Source of the DNA: Morchella semilibera
Lineage: Eukaryota; Ascomycota; Pezizomycetes; Pezizales; Morchellaceae
DNA length: 64,000 bases
Assembly: GCA_009192285.1 (NCBI GenBank)
Contig: WBVU01000018.1
Location: forward strand, 1,085,019 to 1,149,018
Direction of reading: 5' to 3'
This document shows, one piece after another, positions 46,515-58,303 of the stretch. The first letter of the stretch is position 1, and each line of letters starts with the position of its first letter. The notes under the pieces are model-generated. The model did not search any database. It was not told the origin of the DNA and saw only the letters and a list, made by a program, of their open reading frames with translations. The position numbers were made by a program, and so were the translations under genes.

Positions 46515-48149
46515 ATGTCCGAAACTCTCATCGAAACCATATACGACCTAAACCCCCTCAACAACCGGGCCCTCTATCCCCCCGCGGTCCCCGTAATTGT
46601 GCAAGGCGGCCAGGCGCCCGCCCCGCCACAGGGTAGCACGCCCCCCACTGCCAGCACCAGCACCAGCGCCAAATCAGAAGATAAAATTACGATCCAAAAG
46701 CTACTTATGGAGATCAACTGCCTCCAAGACGAATGCCTCCGTCTCAACGAAGAGATCCGACGCCTGCGTACCCGCACTACGCTGGCAAAGGAGACATATG
46801 ACAGTGAAGACTTGGAGCAGCTTATTCGTTGGACTGAGTTGCCGGGAAGAATGTCGCCGCTACTGAAACAGGACGCACCGGCACCTGCACCCACGGGTAC
46901 GAATAACGCAAAGATTGCTCCCCATAGCGTTGAGAACTTTTTCCGGCTGATACCGCCCGTATTGGAACGGGCCCCACCCGCGCCCGCGCCCGTGCCCGCA
47001 CCCCCACCATTTGCAGGCATGACTAATGAAAAGGGTGCCCCGATTGGTCTGAGAGACATCAAGCTTTCCTTCATGCTCGGGGAAGAAGGGGCGCCTGATT
47101 ACAATCGCATGCCTCCGAGCGAGCGAGAGTTCCCACCGCCGCTTGCAGCGCTTGAGTCAATGAAGGGCCAGCAAGACAAGGAGGTCATGGTTCATGTCAA
47201 CGGGGAGAATTATCTATTGTCGCATATCCGGGCCCAGTGCGGCCTCGACGGGACTCGGTCATTGGAGGTGGTGTCGCCATCGGATCACATACAGGTCATT
47301 GCACCGCTCCAGGCTGCACTCACCGCTTTACCCGCACTCCCCGCCGGCCACCCAGCGCCACACCCGCACCCCGAGAAATCACTGGCCGAGATGATAGCCG
47401 CGGCGGAGAATCGGAGTAGCGAGCCGATCTTGAAGCGCGATAGACGCTTCATCCCACCCCCCCTCGTGCGCGCCGCCCCCGCCCCCATGTCCGTTCCGTA
47501 TCCAACTTCCACACCATCCCCGCCCCCGCCCCCAGCCCACAACCGCCGACGCAACCCCGTTGGCATAACTACCCGTGTCCCGAACCCGAACCCAGAAATC
47601 CCGTTGTACCAACCCCAGCTGAAACAGACACCGCCGCAGCCAAAGGCCCTCCGCCGCGTATCGCTCCTGGGCCTTTGCACGACGCTCGAGATCAACGCGC
47701 TACCAGATGACGAGCGCATGATGCTCAGGAGCCGTCTGTGCAAGATCCTGTTGACCCGCACGACCGAGAACACGATGGATTACAACCAGGCCACGTTGCG
47801 TGCCGAGCACCTCAGCGAGGTGTTTGAGTGCAGTGTGCTCGACGCGTTCGAGTATGCGGGGTTGGACCTGGGCAAGCGTGTGTGGGTGACGGCGGCGAAA
47901 AAAAACCCTGAGGGTGGAATGGTCATTGCGGGGGATGACGATGTGGGTGCGCTACTGTGGGTTAAGGGCCTGGTGGAGGAGATGAGCATGGACGAGGTGT
48001 CGAGGAGGGAGTTGGTGTTGTGGGCGAATCATCTGAGGCGGAGGATAGTGGGGATGCCCTCGTCGCCAATATGGATGAGGGAGCTGGTGTGGAGGACTGT
48101 ATTGGCGGTTATCCTGTATATCGAGTGTTTGCATGCGAGGGGGGCGTAG
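46515..48149 (+). CDS. Proline-rich coiled-coil protein of unknown function
   Basis: A single uninterrupted frame of 544 residues starts MSETLIETIYDLNPLNNRAL at an ATG with G at -3 and A at -2. Residues of about 55-95 form a coiled coil (ITIQKLLMEINCLQDECLRL). Long Pro/Ala-rich linkers follow (PAPAPVPAPPPF; PSPPPPPAHNRRR). The last about 160 residues form a compact domain, with LGLCTTLEINALPDDERMML, then AEHLSEVFECSVLDAFEYAG, and WANHLRRRIVGM..VILYIECLHARG. This end aligns by eye with the divergent neighbour (45154-46006). The domain order coiled coil, linker, C-terminal domain is shared by both. I recognise no family; an adaptor or scaffold role is speculative. Confidence 0.82.
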   Translation: MSETLIETIYDLNPLNNRALYPPAVPVIVQGGQAPAPPQGSTPPTASTSTSAKSEDKITIQKLLMEINCLQDECLRLNEEIRRLRTRTTLAKETYDSEDLEQLIRWTELPGRMSPLLKQDAPAPAPTGTNNAKIAPHSVENFFRLIPPVLERAPPAPAPVPAPPPFAGMTNEKGAPIGLRDIKLSFMLGEEGAPDYNRMPPSEREFPPPLAALESMKGQQDKEVMVHVNGENYLLSHIRAQCGLDGTRSLEVVSPSDHIQVIAPLQAALTALPALPAGHPAPHPHPEKSLAEMIAAAENRSSEPILKRDRRFIPPPLVRAAPAPMSVPYPTSTPSPPPPPAHNRRRNPVGITTRVPNPNPEIPLYQPQLKQTPPQPKALRRVSLLGLCTTLEINALPDDERMMLRSRLCKILLTRTTENTMDYNQATLRAEHLSEVFECSVLDAFEYAGLDLGKRVWVTAAKKNPEGGMVIAGDDDVGALLWVKGLVEEMSMDEVSRRELVLWANHLRRRIVGMPSSPIWMRELVWRTVLAVILYIECLHARGA

Positions 48150-50521
48150 ATTGCTTCGGGATATAGCAAGGACTCTATATAATACAGACAGACAGACACG
48201 ATTCTCATATTTAGAATACCTTGTGACACACGCAATGAAATAAACACATAGAAACCAAGGTGGAACCAATATGGCTGTGGTCACTATCCAGGTGTAGTTA
48301 TATTATGGTTTCTCGTAGTCCACTAAGTAGCAAAGGCTCCTACATGTTCATACTCCCGTACATACATATTTCCAGCATCTGATCATGAGCCATCACCGGT
48401 GGAAAGACAAGAAGGGTGGGTAACTTCAACCACAAAGACTCCGGTATCAAAGCAGGACTATCCCTTAGAGTGTCAGACTATCTCATAAACAGTGACTGCT
48501 GTGTGGATGAATACAGCAGGTATAGCATGTGAACGATGCTAGGAAAGTTATAAGAATTTTCCCTCATCACTACAGACCTCTGGTCTAGGAGGTGTACACG
48601 ACACAGATGATCACTCCAAGTCTTTGGGTAGTTGTGGGATATCATTGGAAAGGGACAATGGAATTCCAAGACATGATGATAAACCATAAGTTGCTGGCTG
48701 GTCACAGGTTCCATACCACCTCGGACTACCTCTCTAGCAATCGGTCACAGGTCATATCCGCCATGTCCTGGCTGAGTGGCACTACTAAATCCAAACAGCT
48801 GACCTCTTGGGCGTTCATCCGTAATCTTACCTAAATGCTCCGAATAGTCTCTAATATGGCAAAACTATCAAATCGCTGTTACGGAATAGAGTAAGGTACG
48901 GGAGGCCAACACCAACGGGGTGAGAAGGGCAATCCGTAACCAAAGGGGGCCAAGATAATTGGGCTTAAGGATTCAAGATCTAGTGGCCCAGTCCAGTAGA
49001 TATCTATACTGGATGTGTATCAATTTGTATTATCAATGTATGAAGTATAAATAAATAGATAAATAATTTGTATTATCATCGATGGGTTAGGTGTCCGTCA
49101 TGAACTCTCACTCGGATTGTAATCTTGTCAGATCGGAGGATTTCTTTTTTTGTTTAAGTCATTAATTGTATCTAATCCTTCGGCTATGACAGAATCCATA
49201 TTGGCAGCGGGACAGTCGACCTAGTTAGAAACAGAAAATCGATATACTGCAAATCACAAATTTCACCATAGATTTCCTATTTATTTCGAGAGCTGAAACA
49301 GCCAGGTTAGGGCATGCCCCCCCCCCTCCCCCCGACAGTAACATAAGCAGCTGACTCTACTTTATATGTCAATCGGGAGCTAGTCTCCTACTACACGGTA
49401 GGCTCACATCACTAAATTGCTACTACTTCCATCACCACCGAACTGGGAGCAGGCTTCTCCCACTTAGTAGGCTTGATTTCACTATCTAATTTATACCTTC
49501 TTTAAGGGTAATTTCTCTATAAGGGTACCATCCTTTGGTCCGATTTCTTTCACCGCGCGCCTGGTACCCCTGATATAAGGGCAGTCTCGCAATAAAGGAC
49601 CAGGTTTCGGTCCCGACCATACCCTTTTAGAAAGCTTTCGCTGTACCAGTAGGGTTTAGTAATCGAATTTTCTTTACGGGTGCGTGACACCACCTAAAAT
49701 GGGCATTCATCGGAGGTCCACATGCGGAGGCAAGAGTTGGGTGCGACAAGAGAGCGGTAGTGATTGTAGTCTTTAAGGGAATAGGACCTATACAGGTATA
49801 TGGAAGTCTCTCCAGAAAGACTTAGGAATTTCTGATGCATCAGAACCCTACGCAAGGCCAATCATAGATCCGACCAAGAATAACTTCACATGCATTCCTC
49901 CTGCAGTGGCAGAGTGAAAATGACTGGGGGTTGGCAAGGAAATGCAACTACTGCATTGGGCCATCTCCGAGGCTTATGCCTCATTACAGACAGAGAAAAA
50001 CATTTACGGAGAGCCTTACAGACGAGAATGCTAAGCTGTGGTCAAATCATTGTCTCATTGGAGGAGCTGTTAGGATTTGCTAGTTTATCGGGATAATTTT
50101 CGTTGTCAAGATTGTTAGGTGATATGTTTTGGCTTGGGGAGCACGCATAGAACTATACCCTTAATATAGGCCTTTTTCTGGTCTTTGACTCGGGCTAGAC
50201 TTCAGCTGGCCCCTACTTAAAAACCCCAAAATCGGTTTTTAACGGGGATATCGTACGACAACATTACTAAAGCATAAACCACTCATGCCGTACAATATCA
50301 TTCAACAGCTCTCTGGCACGATACTCTTAGCTCCTTTCGTAAAACTATGGTATGCCGCCTCAGACCACACTGTAGGCGCACGGCCAGTGTCTGGGTACGG
50401 CGCGGCGCCCGCACACTGTACTACCTCTCTAGACATATCCTAACCTTTACCGCGCAGATAGACCGTAGCGACCGCCACCGCGAACACCCAGTGCCTTCTG
50501 CATCGAAATGGCCCTTACGAC

Positions 50522-50835
50522 TAGTGATGGGCACAAGACAAGTTGTCTCGAGACTAAGTCTCGAGACTTTCAGCAAGACAAGACGAGACCTGAGGGTTGA
50601 CAAGACAAGACAAGACTAGGTCTGAAATGTACTCCCCAGCTACGATTCCAACTTTTGGTCAACTTTTAATATACATTAACTATCATGATTGTGGGTGTTC
50701 CCCAGAAACAAAGTCACATGACCAAAAGTCTCGAGACTTTGACGAGACTAGACCATTGTCTCGAGACTTTCGAGACCTAATCCAAGAGGTACAAGACGAG
50801 ACGAGACTTGTCGTCTCGTCTCGTGCCCATCACTA
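50522..50835. mobile_element. hAT-type MITE with perfect 8-bp target duplication
   Basis: Termini TAGTGATGGGCACAAGACAA and, in inverse, TCTCGTGCCCATCACTA. Perfect 8-bp direct repeats CTTACGAC flank it at 50514-50521 and 50836-50843, the hallmark length of hAT insertions. The 314-bp interior carries many AGTCTCGAGACT palindromes and no ORF of note. It is the same family as 11774-12044. Confidence 0.85.
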
Positions 50836-50870
50836 CTTACGACTATATATATATATACTGGCTTCCTTCC

Positions 50871-51270
50871 CCGAGCTGGCTCCTACCGGTGTGCGTGGCT
50901 CCTACCACCGGGGTTGCTACCAATATCGACATGACTCCCATGACATGCATATGTGGCTCTCACCACTGGGATCGTTTCCGACATCTCGGATATCCCGTAG
51001 CTCTCACTCCCGAGATGGCTCCCTCCATGGTGATAGTCCCCACTCCCAGCTTGGCTACCACCCACAAGTATATCCACTGTCTTTCACCACCGTAAATTTT
51101 CCTTTTCTCCAAACACCGAGGTGGCTCCCGCTACCAGGTTTATATGCTGATTCCCATCACTGCATATATCTTGTTCCCGCACCCCTGAGGTAGCTCCCAC
51201 CACCTATATTACTGCTACCATATACTAGCATCCAGACCACCGAGATGGCTCCCACCACTACCAGTATACT
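50871..51270. repeat. Degenerate tandem repeat (CCGAGATGGCTCCCACCACC)
   Basis: About ten diverged units of 30-40 bp share the core CGAG(A/C/G)TGGCTCC.ACCACC. The array starts 35 bp after the hAT MITE. The 198-codon open frame across it follows the repeat and shows no domain. Confidence 0.55.
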
Positions 51271-53220
51271 TAACGCCTTCCTGCCCTGAGTTAGGGCATG
51301 GCCTATCCCGCTACAAGAGCATAAACCGCTCCTGTGTCTTTCTTTATTGAATGATATCGAAATCGTGATGTTTGCTGGCGGCCCCTGAATACATAGCAGG
51401 CTACGATGCGTACGCCGTCGCCGCCGGTGACGGTTACCGTAGGTGGCGGAGGTGCATATTCAGGGGATTGACGGAAGCCGTAAGGGTTCACGGGAGCACT
51501 GTGTGGGATACGGGAGTATAGGGCATAGTCGTAGTGAGAGTTTAGACAGTATCCAGACGTGGGCCCCACCTTGACCCCCGCAAGAATTTTCGGGGTTGCG
51601 GGTCGATCCAGGGCGGACTCTTCAGATCAGCCCATGGTCGATAGCTGGGGGTCAGAGCTTTGAAAGCCGCAGCTCTCCCTATATCCTCTAGCTACGTTTG
51701 GTATATATAGAAGCTGCTTCCATCTTTCCCTTTGCCACGGTTTCCGGAAGATCACTCGTTCAATCAGCCGATCAGATCATATGAGGAGGAAGGAGCTACA
51801 TGCATGCTTCCTAATGCTTTATTTAATCAATGCTAGTGCATTTGAAGTTCTTAATGTACCGTTTATACCCTAAATCGGAGAGGACCTCCGCTTCGGACAT
51901 TAGGGAGGCTCTGATTGGGCAGAGATGAGGGACTGCGCCGACTCCTGAGAACCCGCCATAGATAACCGTAGTCATAACATAAGACACCAATATTAGCATG
52001 GAACTGTCTGTATTAGTAGTAAGGTGCTACCTACAGTGCGGGGACATGAGTCTGCGGTGAATACAAGTTGAGAATAGGGGTTAGTGTTCACGAGATATGG
52101 TGCCGGGATATTGAGATATAGTGGTGTGTAAGTAAAATTTACTTCGAATATAAGATTAATATAGGCTTGATGTTTTTATTACACATATAAACAGTGGCCA
52201 TTAGCTACTTAAAGTGAGACCCGAGGTTGGAGGTGGTACCGGGGGCTGTATTTAGTAGCAATAGAATATGTTTACTTAGATACTCAATGATCGCACACTC
52301 AAAAACTATAACGTAGGAAATATAGTTTCTGGTATAAAACAACATTTACTGAATGTAGAGATACCAAGTAAGAACTAACTACAATCCCCAATCTGATACT
52401 ATGTGTCTGTAGTCGAAATTCCGTTTCAACTAATCCCTATCTACACTATCTCTTGGCACACATTACACGGTCATGGGGGCTTTTGTGCTCCAGGGCAGTA
52501 GGAGCGGGTACAGATGTAGGCGGGGTGGTAGCGGCGGGCGAGGTGGTAGGGTCGCTGTCAGGGTCAGGGCTGCAGGTGCAGACGGAGGCGACAGGTGCGG
52601 GCGGTGCTGGCGCGGTCCTACAGGCGGTCAGGCGACGCTGCAGGCAGTACAGCCCGATGCAGACCGGCGCAGGCATCTTCGGTCCTATGCATGCAGCGCG
52701 GTCAGGTGCGCGGTGACCTCCAGTCTCACTAGGCCGGGCGGTCGGCGCTAAAATAAATTTCGGGGCCATTACTCTAGATCATTAGGGTAATCTCATGCTC
52801 ATCATGTGCAGTAGATACGACGCTCGTGATATGTCCCTGTCGCTCTGGGTCACAGAGTCTATCGGAAATCACCAACCCTGTTAGGCGGAGGAGGCGGCAA
52901 TCCAAGCACGGTGGAGGCATAGGTGTATGCGGACACGGTAATTCTTTAGTCGATTTTCTGCATTGAATTGGTCTTGTTCCCCTTATCAATTGCGAGGTAT
53001 AATATAACAGAACACAAAAAAAACACAAACAAAACACAGTAGCGAATAAAGAATTCAGTCCCCCTTTGAAAGATATCAATCTCCCGCCTAGACGTGCGGC
53101 CAATAATCGCTCCACAGCGGTGTTTCAAACGTCCCTTGAGGAGGATCACGCATGGATATAAACGACTCCACAGTTATATATAAGACAGAATAAATGTAAG
53201 CCCAGAAAGAAACGATGAGA

Positions 53221-54747
53221 CTAAAAAACCCAACAACAATGTATAATATACCATACTATCAGCAGCTTGGGACGTGCTGCGTTCCCTCCCGCACTCTTCT
53301 TCGCGTGGTGTATAGCCATCTGAAACAAGCTCCGAATGGCATCTCCAACGTAACATATGAAACATCTTGCTTCAAGGTGCTGCCTCCAAAGCGCAGCGAC
53401 AACGCCTACTTGATACGCGGTAAGATATACGGAGCACAACATTCCCAGTGGACATGCGAGCATGTATATGGAGGATACCAGCCATAGTACACGCTCCGCA
53501 TTAGTTGGGAAATGGGTCCACCAAGCAAGTATATGCAGAGCGGCAACGATAGAGGCCGCGACCGTTTGCGTTATAGGTCCCATCATTGCTGTACTACCTC
53601 TGCCGATTACCCGAGTGTGATCAACATCAGCACAGACCATAATATCATATAATACCTTTACCATTGTGGCAACAAGATTCGGCGGAGGCGTCTTAGTGAT
53701 AAAATAATGAGACTGTTTGTTCTTGGAGATTTTCATCTCCTCCTTTAGCCTTTCCGTATCACCGGCCGACGGATTGCGCTTCTGGAGAGTGATTATGAGG
53801 GGTTCGTTGACGTCTAATGGCTTGTTCCACCAGAACAAATACATAATAAATGCGCATACAACTTGAATTCCTACGTGGACTTCGAGTAACGTAAGTGGCA
53901 AGTTCGACGCCCATCGTAAAATACATCCCACAAACAACCAGAGTGCTTGGCCACCTGCTAACATTTTTGCGATTGCGCTGGCTTTACTCTTGTCGGTGAT
54001 AGCTCTAGCATCAATGCTGTCCTCGTGGATGTAGCCCTCCTCCAAATAGTGCAAGAAACCAGTCGGCGTAAGGGTGGCTATATAGGGTCCAGCTTTCTTT
54101 GTGCGGAGACTTGTACAACTCTGGCATGGTGATTGGATCGTAGTAGGTTCAATAAGCGGTTCTGCGGACCCAAGCACGGTGGGCCAACTGCCGGATGCCG
54201 TTTGGAATGTATTCACAGTTGACGTCTTACTAAGTACCCCTGAGATAGTACTCTTCTCATCAGACTGGTTTTGAGGACACCCATCCACAACAAATCCTCC
54301 CATGACAACGAAAAACGCAACCTCCATGCTGAAAGTATCTTTAGAGTCCCCCGAGATAACGCCCTCCTTAATCCAACTTTTCCGTGCGGCAATCCAGTGA
54401 GCGCGAATCCTACGCGCATCCATCCACTGGCCAAGGGCGCACATGATCACAGACTCAGGAATGATAGCAGCGATAACCGCAAAAGTTAACTTGTAAAAAG
54501 TCCGGTACAAATTTGATGAACAGGGTATAACATTCGGATGCACCGCAGTCCAAATACAAAAAACGTATGTAGCAGTACAGCTCAGTATCGTTCCAAACGT
54601 GCCGCGCCCTGGTGGCTCCGGGGCAACTGGTCCGAATGCCGTCTTGTACGGAATAGTAGTACTCGCGGGAGTGATGTTTTGGGTTGGAGCAGCGATTGCG
54701 GAGGCAACCTTAAGCACAAGCAATGCGCAGGCACGAGGTATATCCAT
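53221..54747 (-). CDS. Fungal multi-pass integral membrane protein (PTHR35043-like family)
   Basis: One uninterrupted frame of 508 residues begins MDIPRACALLVLKVASAIAA, a signal or first membrane segment. Motifs of a family common in Pezizomycotina appear in order: RGTFGTILSCTATYVFCIWT, AVHPNVIPC, VAFFVVMGGFVVDG, DARAITDKSKASAIAKMLAG, QALWLFVGCILRWASNLPLT and YLFWWNKPLDV. At least six hydrophobic segments are visible. Biochemical function is unknown for the family. The last about 70 residues do not look like the usual C terminus, so an unrecognised intron or C-terminal decay is possible; a GTAGGC donor-like site follows LTAYQ. Confidence 0.75.
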   Translation of the reverse strand: MDIPRACALLVLKVASAIAAPTQNITPASTTIPYKTAFGPVAPEPPGRGTFGTILSCTATYVFCIWTAVHPNVIPCSSNLYRTFYKLTFAVIAAIIPESVIMCALGQWMDARRIRAHWIAARKSWIKEGVISGDSKDTFSMEVAFFVVMGGFVVDGCPQNQSDEKSTISGVLSKTSTVNTFQTASGSWPTVLGSAEPLIEPTTIQSPCQSCTSLRTKKAGPYIATLTPTGFLHYLEEGYIHEDSIDARAITDKSKASAIAKMLAGGQALWLFVGCILRWASNLPLTLLEVHVGIQVVCAFIMYLFWWNKPLDVNEPLIITLQKRNPSAGDTERLKEEMKISKNKQSHYFITKTPPPNLVATMVKVLYDIMVCADVDHTRVIGRGSTAMMGPITQTVAASIVAALHILAWWTHFPTNAERVLWLVSSIYMLACPLGMLCSVYLTAYQVGVVAALWRQHLEARCFICYVGDAIRSLFQMAIHHAKKSAGGNAARPKLLIVWYIIHCCWVF

Positions 54748-56917
54748 TTGTGGTCTATGAGGAATGCAGTACCGATAGAATTGTTGGAAACAAGTATAAG
54801 CCTAATGAAGCAAACATTAGATCTCCGAATGTTGCTTTGCCGCAGATCGCGCAATGAGCCCACCTACGCTCTATTCCTTGGAAAGCAATGCCCCAAATCG
54901 CGACTATTTCCTGGCTCCCGGTATTTACGTGATCTAGATGTAAACTTTCGTTTGAATCAACCTTAACTGGCTCCCAGGAATCGGCACATTAACGTACTGC
55001 CTTCTTAACTATATGTGAAAGGTTATATTGATGGTCCTGCAGCCCTAGCCCACGGAGAAGGAACTGATTCTGTTTAGTCTATTCAAGTGAGGTCAGCCCT
55101 CGGGTTTCCATCAGGCATAGTAGAGTAGACTTACAAATTCCGGCTGATACTAAGAGAAACCCATAAAGACTTGTACCCTTCAGTCTTTGTTGAAATGACC
55201 CTTTCACTGGTATCTTGGGGTTATCCCACCTTTTATCCGCTTGTAAGAAAGGCTGAGCCCATAAAACCACACTAGGTGTGTTGCCAAGGCAACGGATTGG
55301 AAGTGATGAGAAAGCGGCAGCATAGCAATTAGAAGCAGCGGCACCTAATCAGGGTCTAAAAACAATATGTTTTGAGGAATTATATTTGATAGGAGGAATT
55401 ACGCAAAAAGGGAAGTATGGTTTGACCAGAAGCAAATCCGGAATAGAGAGGTCCGCGAGGTTGTAGCTGCAGAGCATCGTACAGGTTGGACAGAAATTCT
55501 AACTATTTTGGGCAAAGACTTGCAAGGATTCAGCCAATAAGAGGTGCAGGACTTTCTGTCCAACTCATTACCCCCCAAGTCGCCCCTGGTGTGGGTTCAT
55601 AGCTTCCCGGGGCATACCCTGAATGAACAGGTAGATGCCGCAGTAAAGTGTATAAAGGTTTTCAGTGCTTATTGACATTAAGAAGGACGCCGATTGCCTG
55701 AGGAAAAATGCGGGGTATTCAAGACATTCCCGTGCACCCATTCATATGCGCACTCCTACACCCGCTAGTTACCTCCGACGGTATAGGACTACTCGGAGCA
55801 AGAACGAACTACCCACTTACTTCTCCGAACACTATGTGATCACATATCACATCAGGGAGCGAGTCATGCGAGGTTCACTTGATCTCCGCCGCTCCTACGT
55901 ACTCGTGTTTCCGGACTCAGCTATTATAGCATAGTACACAGAAAAATTTGCCACGGCTACCTTTTTGTATGGCATGCAATAGTAGTCGTATTCGGAAACG
56001 TCATGACCTTGGAGTCACCAGCTGAAATACATCAACCTTAACGCCCTATCAACGATGACGAATAAGGGGACCCGAACAGATTACCATGTAACTGAAGCCA
56101 CACATTGGGCGACTTCCTGTGAGAATTTAGAAGGCGTTTGGGAAATAGATTTCTGAATCTGGATGCGAATGCCTTCCAATGGCAAACGATACTTTCCAGA
56201 CTTTAAGTACAGTCGCACCGGGGGCAACGACGGAACTGGTTGAACAACGAGCAGGGGTGTTTGTCAGTCGAGACTGTGGCGCTCAGGCTGATATGCAACC
56301 ACTTGGTCGTTGTCTCAGGTTCGTCGTTGCCCCAAAGTTGACCGTACTACTTTGGTTTAGTGCGTAACATCAGGACCCTTATGAATCCTAACAATTCCAT
56401 GCATATATGAGGCCTCCCTTGCATCCTCTCTTCGCCGCATCCGAAGGGTTGATTTGGTATCAGCTTGACCTCCATGCATGCAAGAGCTTTTATCGTTATC
56501 TCATATGCTCGTGCACTTAGTAAGTGAATAATGTTACCACAGAACGCTATTGGTACTAAAGCGTCGGAAGGGAGTAAATGAATAGGACACCTCAGCTTCC
56601 ACATTCCCACACACGTCATACCTATTTTCTCTATACACCAGAGTACAGTTTTCAACTTCTATACGTGTACCGGGGGTTAAGGGTAAGTACTGAGACGCCT
56701 GTTTTGGGGAATTTTAAAAAGTGAGTGCCTGCAAAAGGTGCTGATTGGGCAGATATTTTTTTTTTGAATTAAAGTGACACTTGGCAGCCAAGCATATGAA
56801 CATTATACAAATCCCACAATCCTCACACCACCCAGAAATCCATCCTAGAGCCGACAAAACCAAAAACAAACTAATCCTCAAAGTTCAAAAACTAAATATA
56901 TATCCACCATTTCCCAA
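54748..56917. other. Intergenic, no supported gene
   Basis: ORFs of 60-100 codons have no recognisable content. A small inverted repeat (GGGGCAACGACG at about 56221; its inverse at about 56322) bounds a segment of roughly 115 bp and may be a tiny foldback element. Confidence 0.4.
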
Positions 56918-57720
56918 TTATCCACACTCACGGATCTCCGTAGGTTCAGCAGAACTAGAAACAGCCTTAACTTCAGCATTCGCCGACTTATTTAAAGCCG
57001 CTCCGTACGACATTCCAAGCTTGACAATCTCCTTCTCTCTCGAAGAATTGTCGTGCAATATTGTTAGTTCTAGGTGCTTCGCTTCATTTCCACCCCCAGT
57101 CGGGACAGGTGTCTCCCTGACTCCCACGAATGTCCCTAAAGTTTCCTTTGACCCGATTCCTGCGCATGTATTTGCTGGAGCCGCCTTCCCTGGATCCGAT
57201 CCTAGACCCAGGGTCACGTACTCTGCCACAGTTCCCCATGCTTTGATGATACTGCCTCTATACCACTACCAAAACGATCCATGTATTGCAACAAGGAAAT
57301 ATAAAAGGAGTACCGCGATGCTGAGTATCTTAGATATTGTTTTCCACTGATAGCCATAAGCATCGTGGTAGATATCGAGAGATCCGTTTCTACGTTGGCA
57401 TTGCAAGCTCGGTTCGATCATCAGGTTATCGGGATATTGTTGCGGGAGAAAGTCCCACATTCCAGAACTTGAGAGAATTGATGTGTTGAATACTGAGGAG
57501 TATTGGGTAGGTGAAGTTTTTGTTCTCGAGATAACCTCGATGAAAGCACCGCCTACGGCTAGCTCAAATGTACTTGGGTCAAGACTGGATTTTGTTTCAT
57601 AAGGGAATTGAGCAAGCCCCTCTGCCCATGCTTCAAGTTCAAAATTTGGAGTAACCTTTGACATATTCCGTGGAGGATATGGCAATGTTGTCATATTTGG
57701 ATAAATGTCCAGCTCGGCGT
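56918..57720 (-). pseudogene. Truncated C-terminal fragment of a fungal membrane protein gene
   Basis: The minus-strand frame begins (without a start of its own beyond the ATG at 57694) as AELDIYPNMTTLPYPPRNMS. It passes a transmembrane stretch (SIAVLLLYFLVAIHGSFW), meets one TAG, and continues in the same frame as IIKAWGTVAEYVTLGLGSDP and NTCAGIGSKETLGTFVGVRE. The layout (extracellular part, one membrane helix, then a W..AEL..L.L stretch and an NTSAGI-like motif) is common at the C terminus of large fungal surface proteins. The N-terminal part is missing: a repeat element starts at 57761, just upstream. Truncation plus a nonsense codon indicates a pseudogene. Confidence 0.6.
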
Positions 57721-57760
57721 CTCAACCGGTCCAGAAATAAATCGAATCAAGACAGCCCTC

Positions 57761-58300
57761 ATTATATAGGCTTTTTGAGGGGTGACCTTAGGGTTAGAAT
57801 TGCATTTGTATGAGTGACTATTATGAGACCTTATTTTACACCAAAAATCATTAATCTAGGGTCGATTTTTGAAATTCTTGAAAGAGTGATATCAATTTCT
57901 GTTTTTTCCTGCTGTACAGCCAGTATTTACAGTCTCAAAATAGAGAATAGTGCCTGCTCATCTATAAAACAGAAATTCGCATTTTTCATTTTCATGCCAT
58001 ACAGGCGTGAATACGTAGGTTGCATTTATAATTAGGGACTTTACAGCAATAGTTTTCAAATCCGTGTTATTCCGTATGCCCCTACACAGTATCTGCTCAA
58101 AGACTTCTTATATCGAAAGTAGCGCTGTACATCCACCTGTCACAAAAACAGGACCCGAACTATCCAACTGTACAGCATCTCTCTGCAAATCAATAAATAC
58201 AAGAGTGTTGCAGTACTGTCACAGCTTCTACAACTGGAATTGCGCTCGTCTGCTGTACAGCTTGACATCAATATCAGCTGTTCATACCATTACCCTACCA
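57761..58300 (+). repeat. GCTGTACAGC-containing repeat, copy 1
   Basis: The sequence from TATAGGCTTTTTGAGGGGTG onward matches 61197-61700 closely, including TTCCTGCTGTACAGCCAGTA and ACAGCTTGACAT. The palindrome (G)CTGTACAG(C) or close variants recurs about five times. It is non-coding. It begins about 40 bp from the truncated membrane-protein fragment. Confidence 0.7.
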
Positions 58301-58303
58301 TAA

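Larger units (their letters stand above)
48150..53220. other. Gene-poor stretch with one hAT MITE and one tandem repeat
   Basis: No supported gene was found. A Pro/Ala-rich open frame at 52769-52446 lies in a GC-rich patch where the opposite strand is also open, and it probably is not a gene. The stretch holds the hAT-type MITE at 50522-50835, the GGCTCCC tandem repeat at 50871-51270 and a C-rich tract at about 49318-49335. Confidence 0.4.

Noticed and set aside
50597-51193. 198-codon ORF across the hAT MITE and tandem repeat
   Set aside because: It runs through a non-coding transposon and a GGCTCCC tandem array; it has no domain.
52446-52769. 107-codon Pro/Ala-rich ORF
   Set aside because: It lies in a GC-rich patch where two plus-strand frames are also open, with no recognisable motif; it is also just downstream of the membrane-protein gene.
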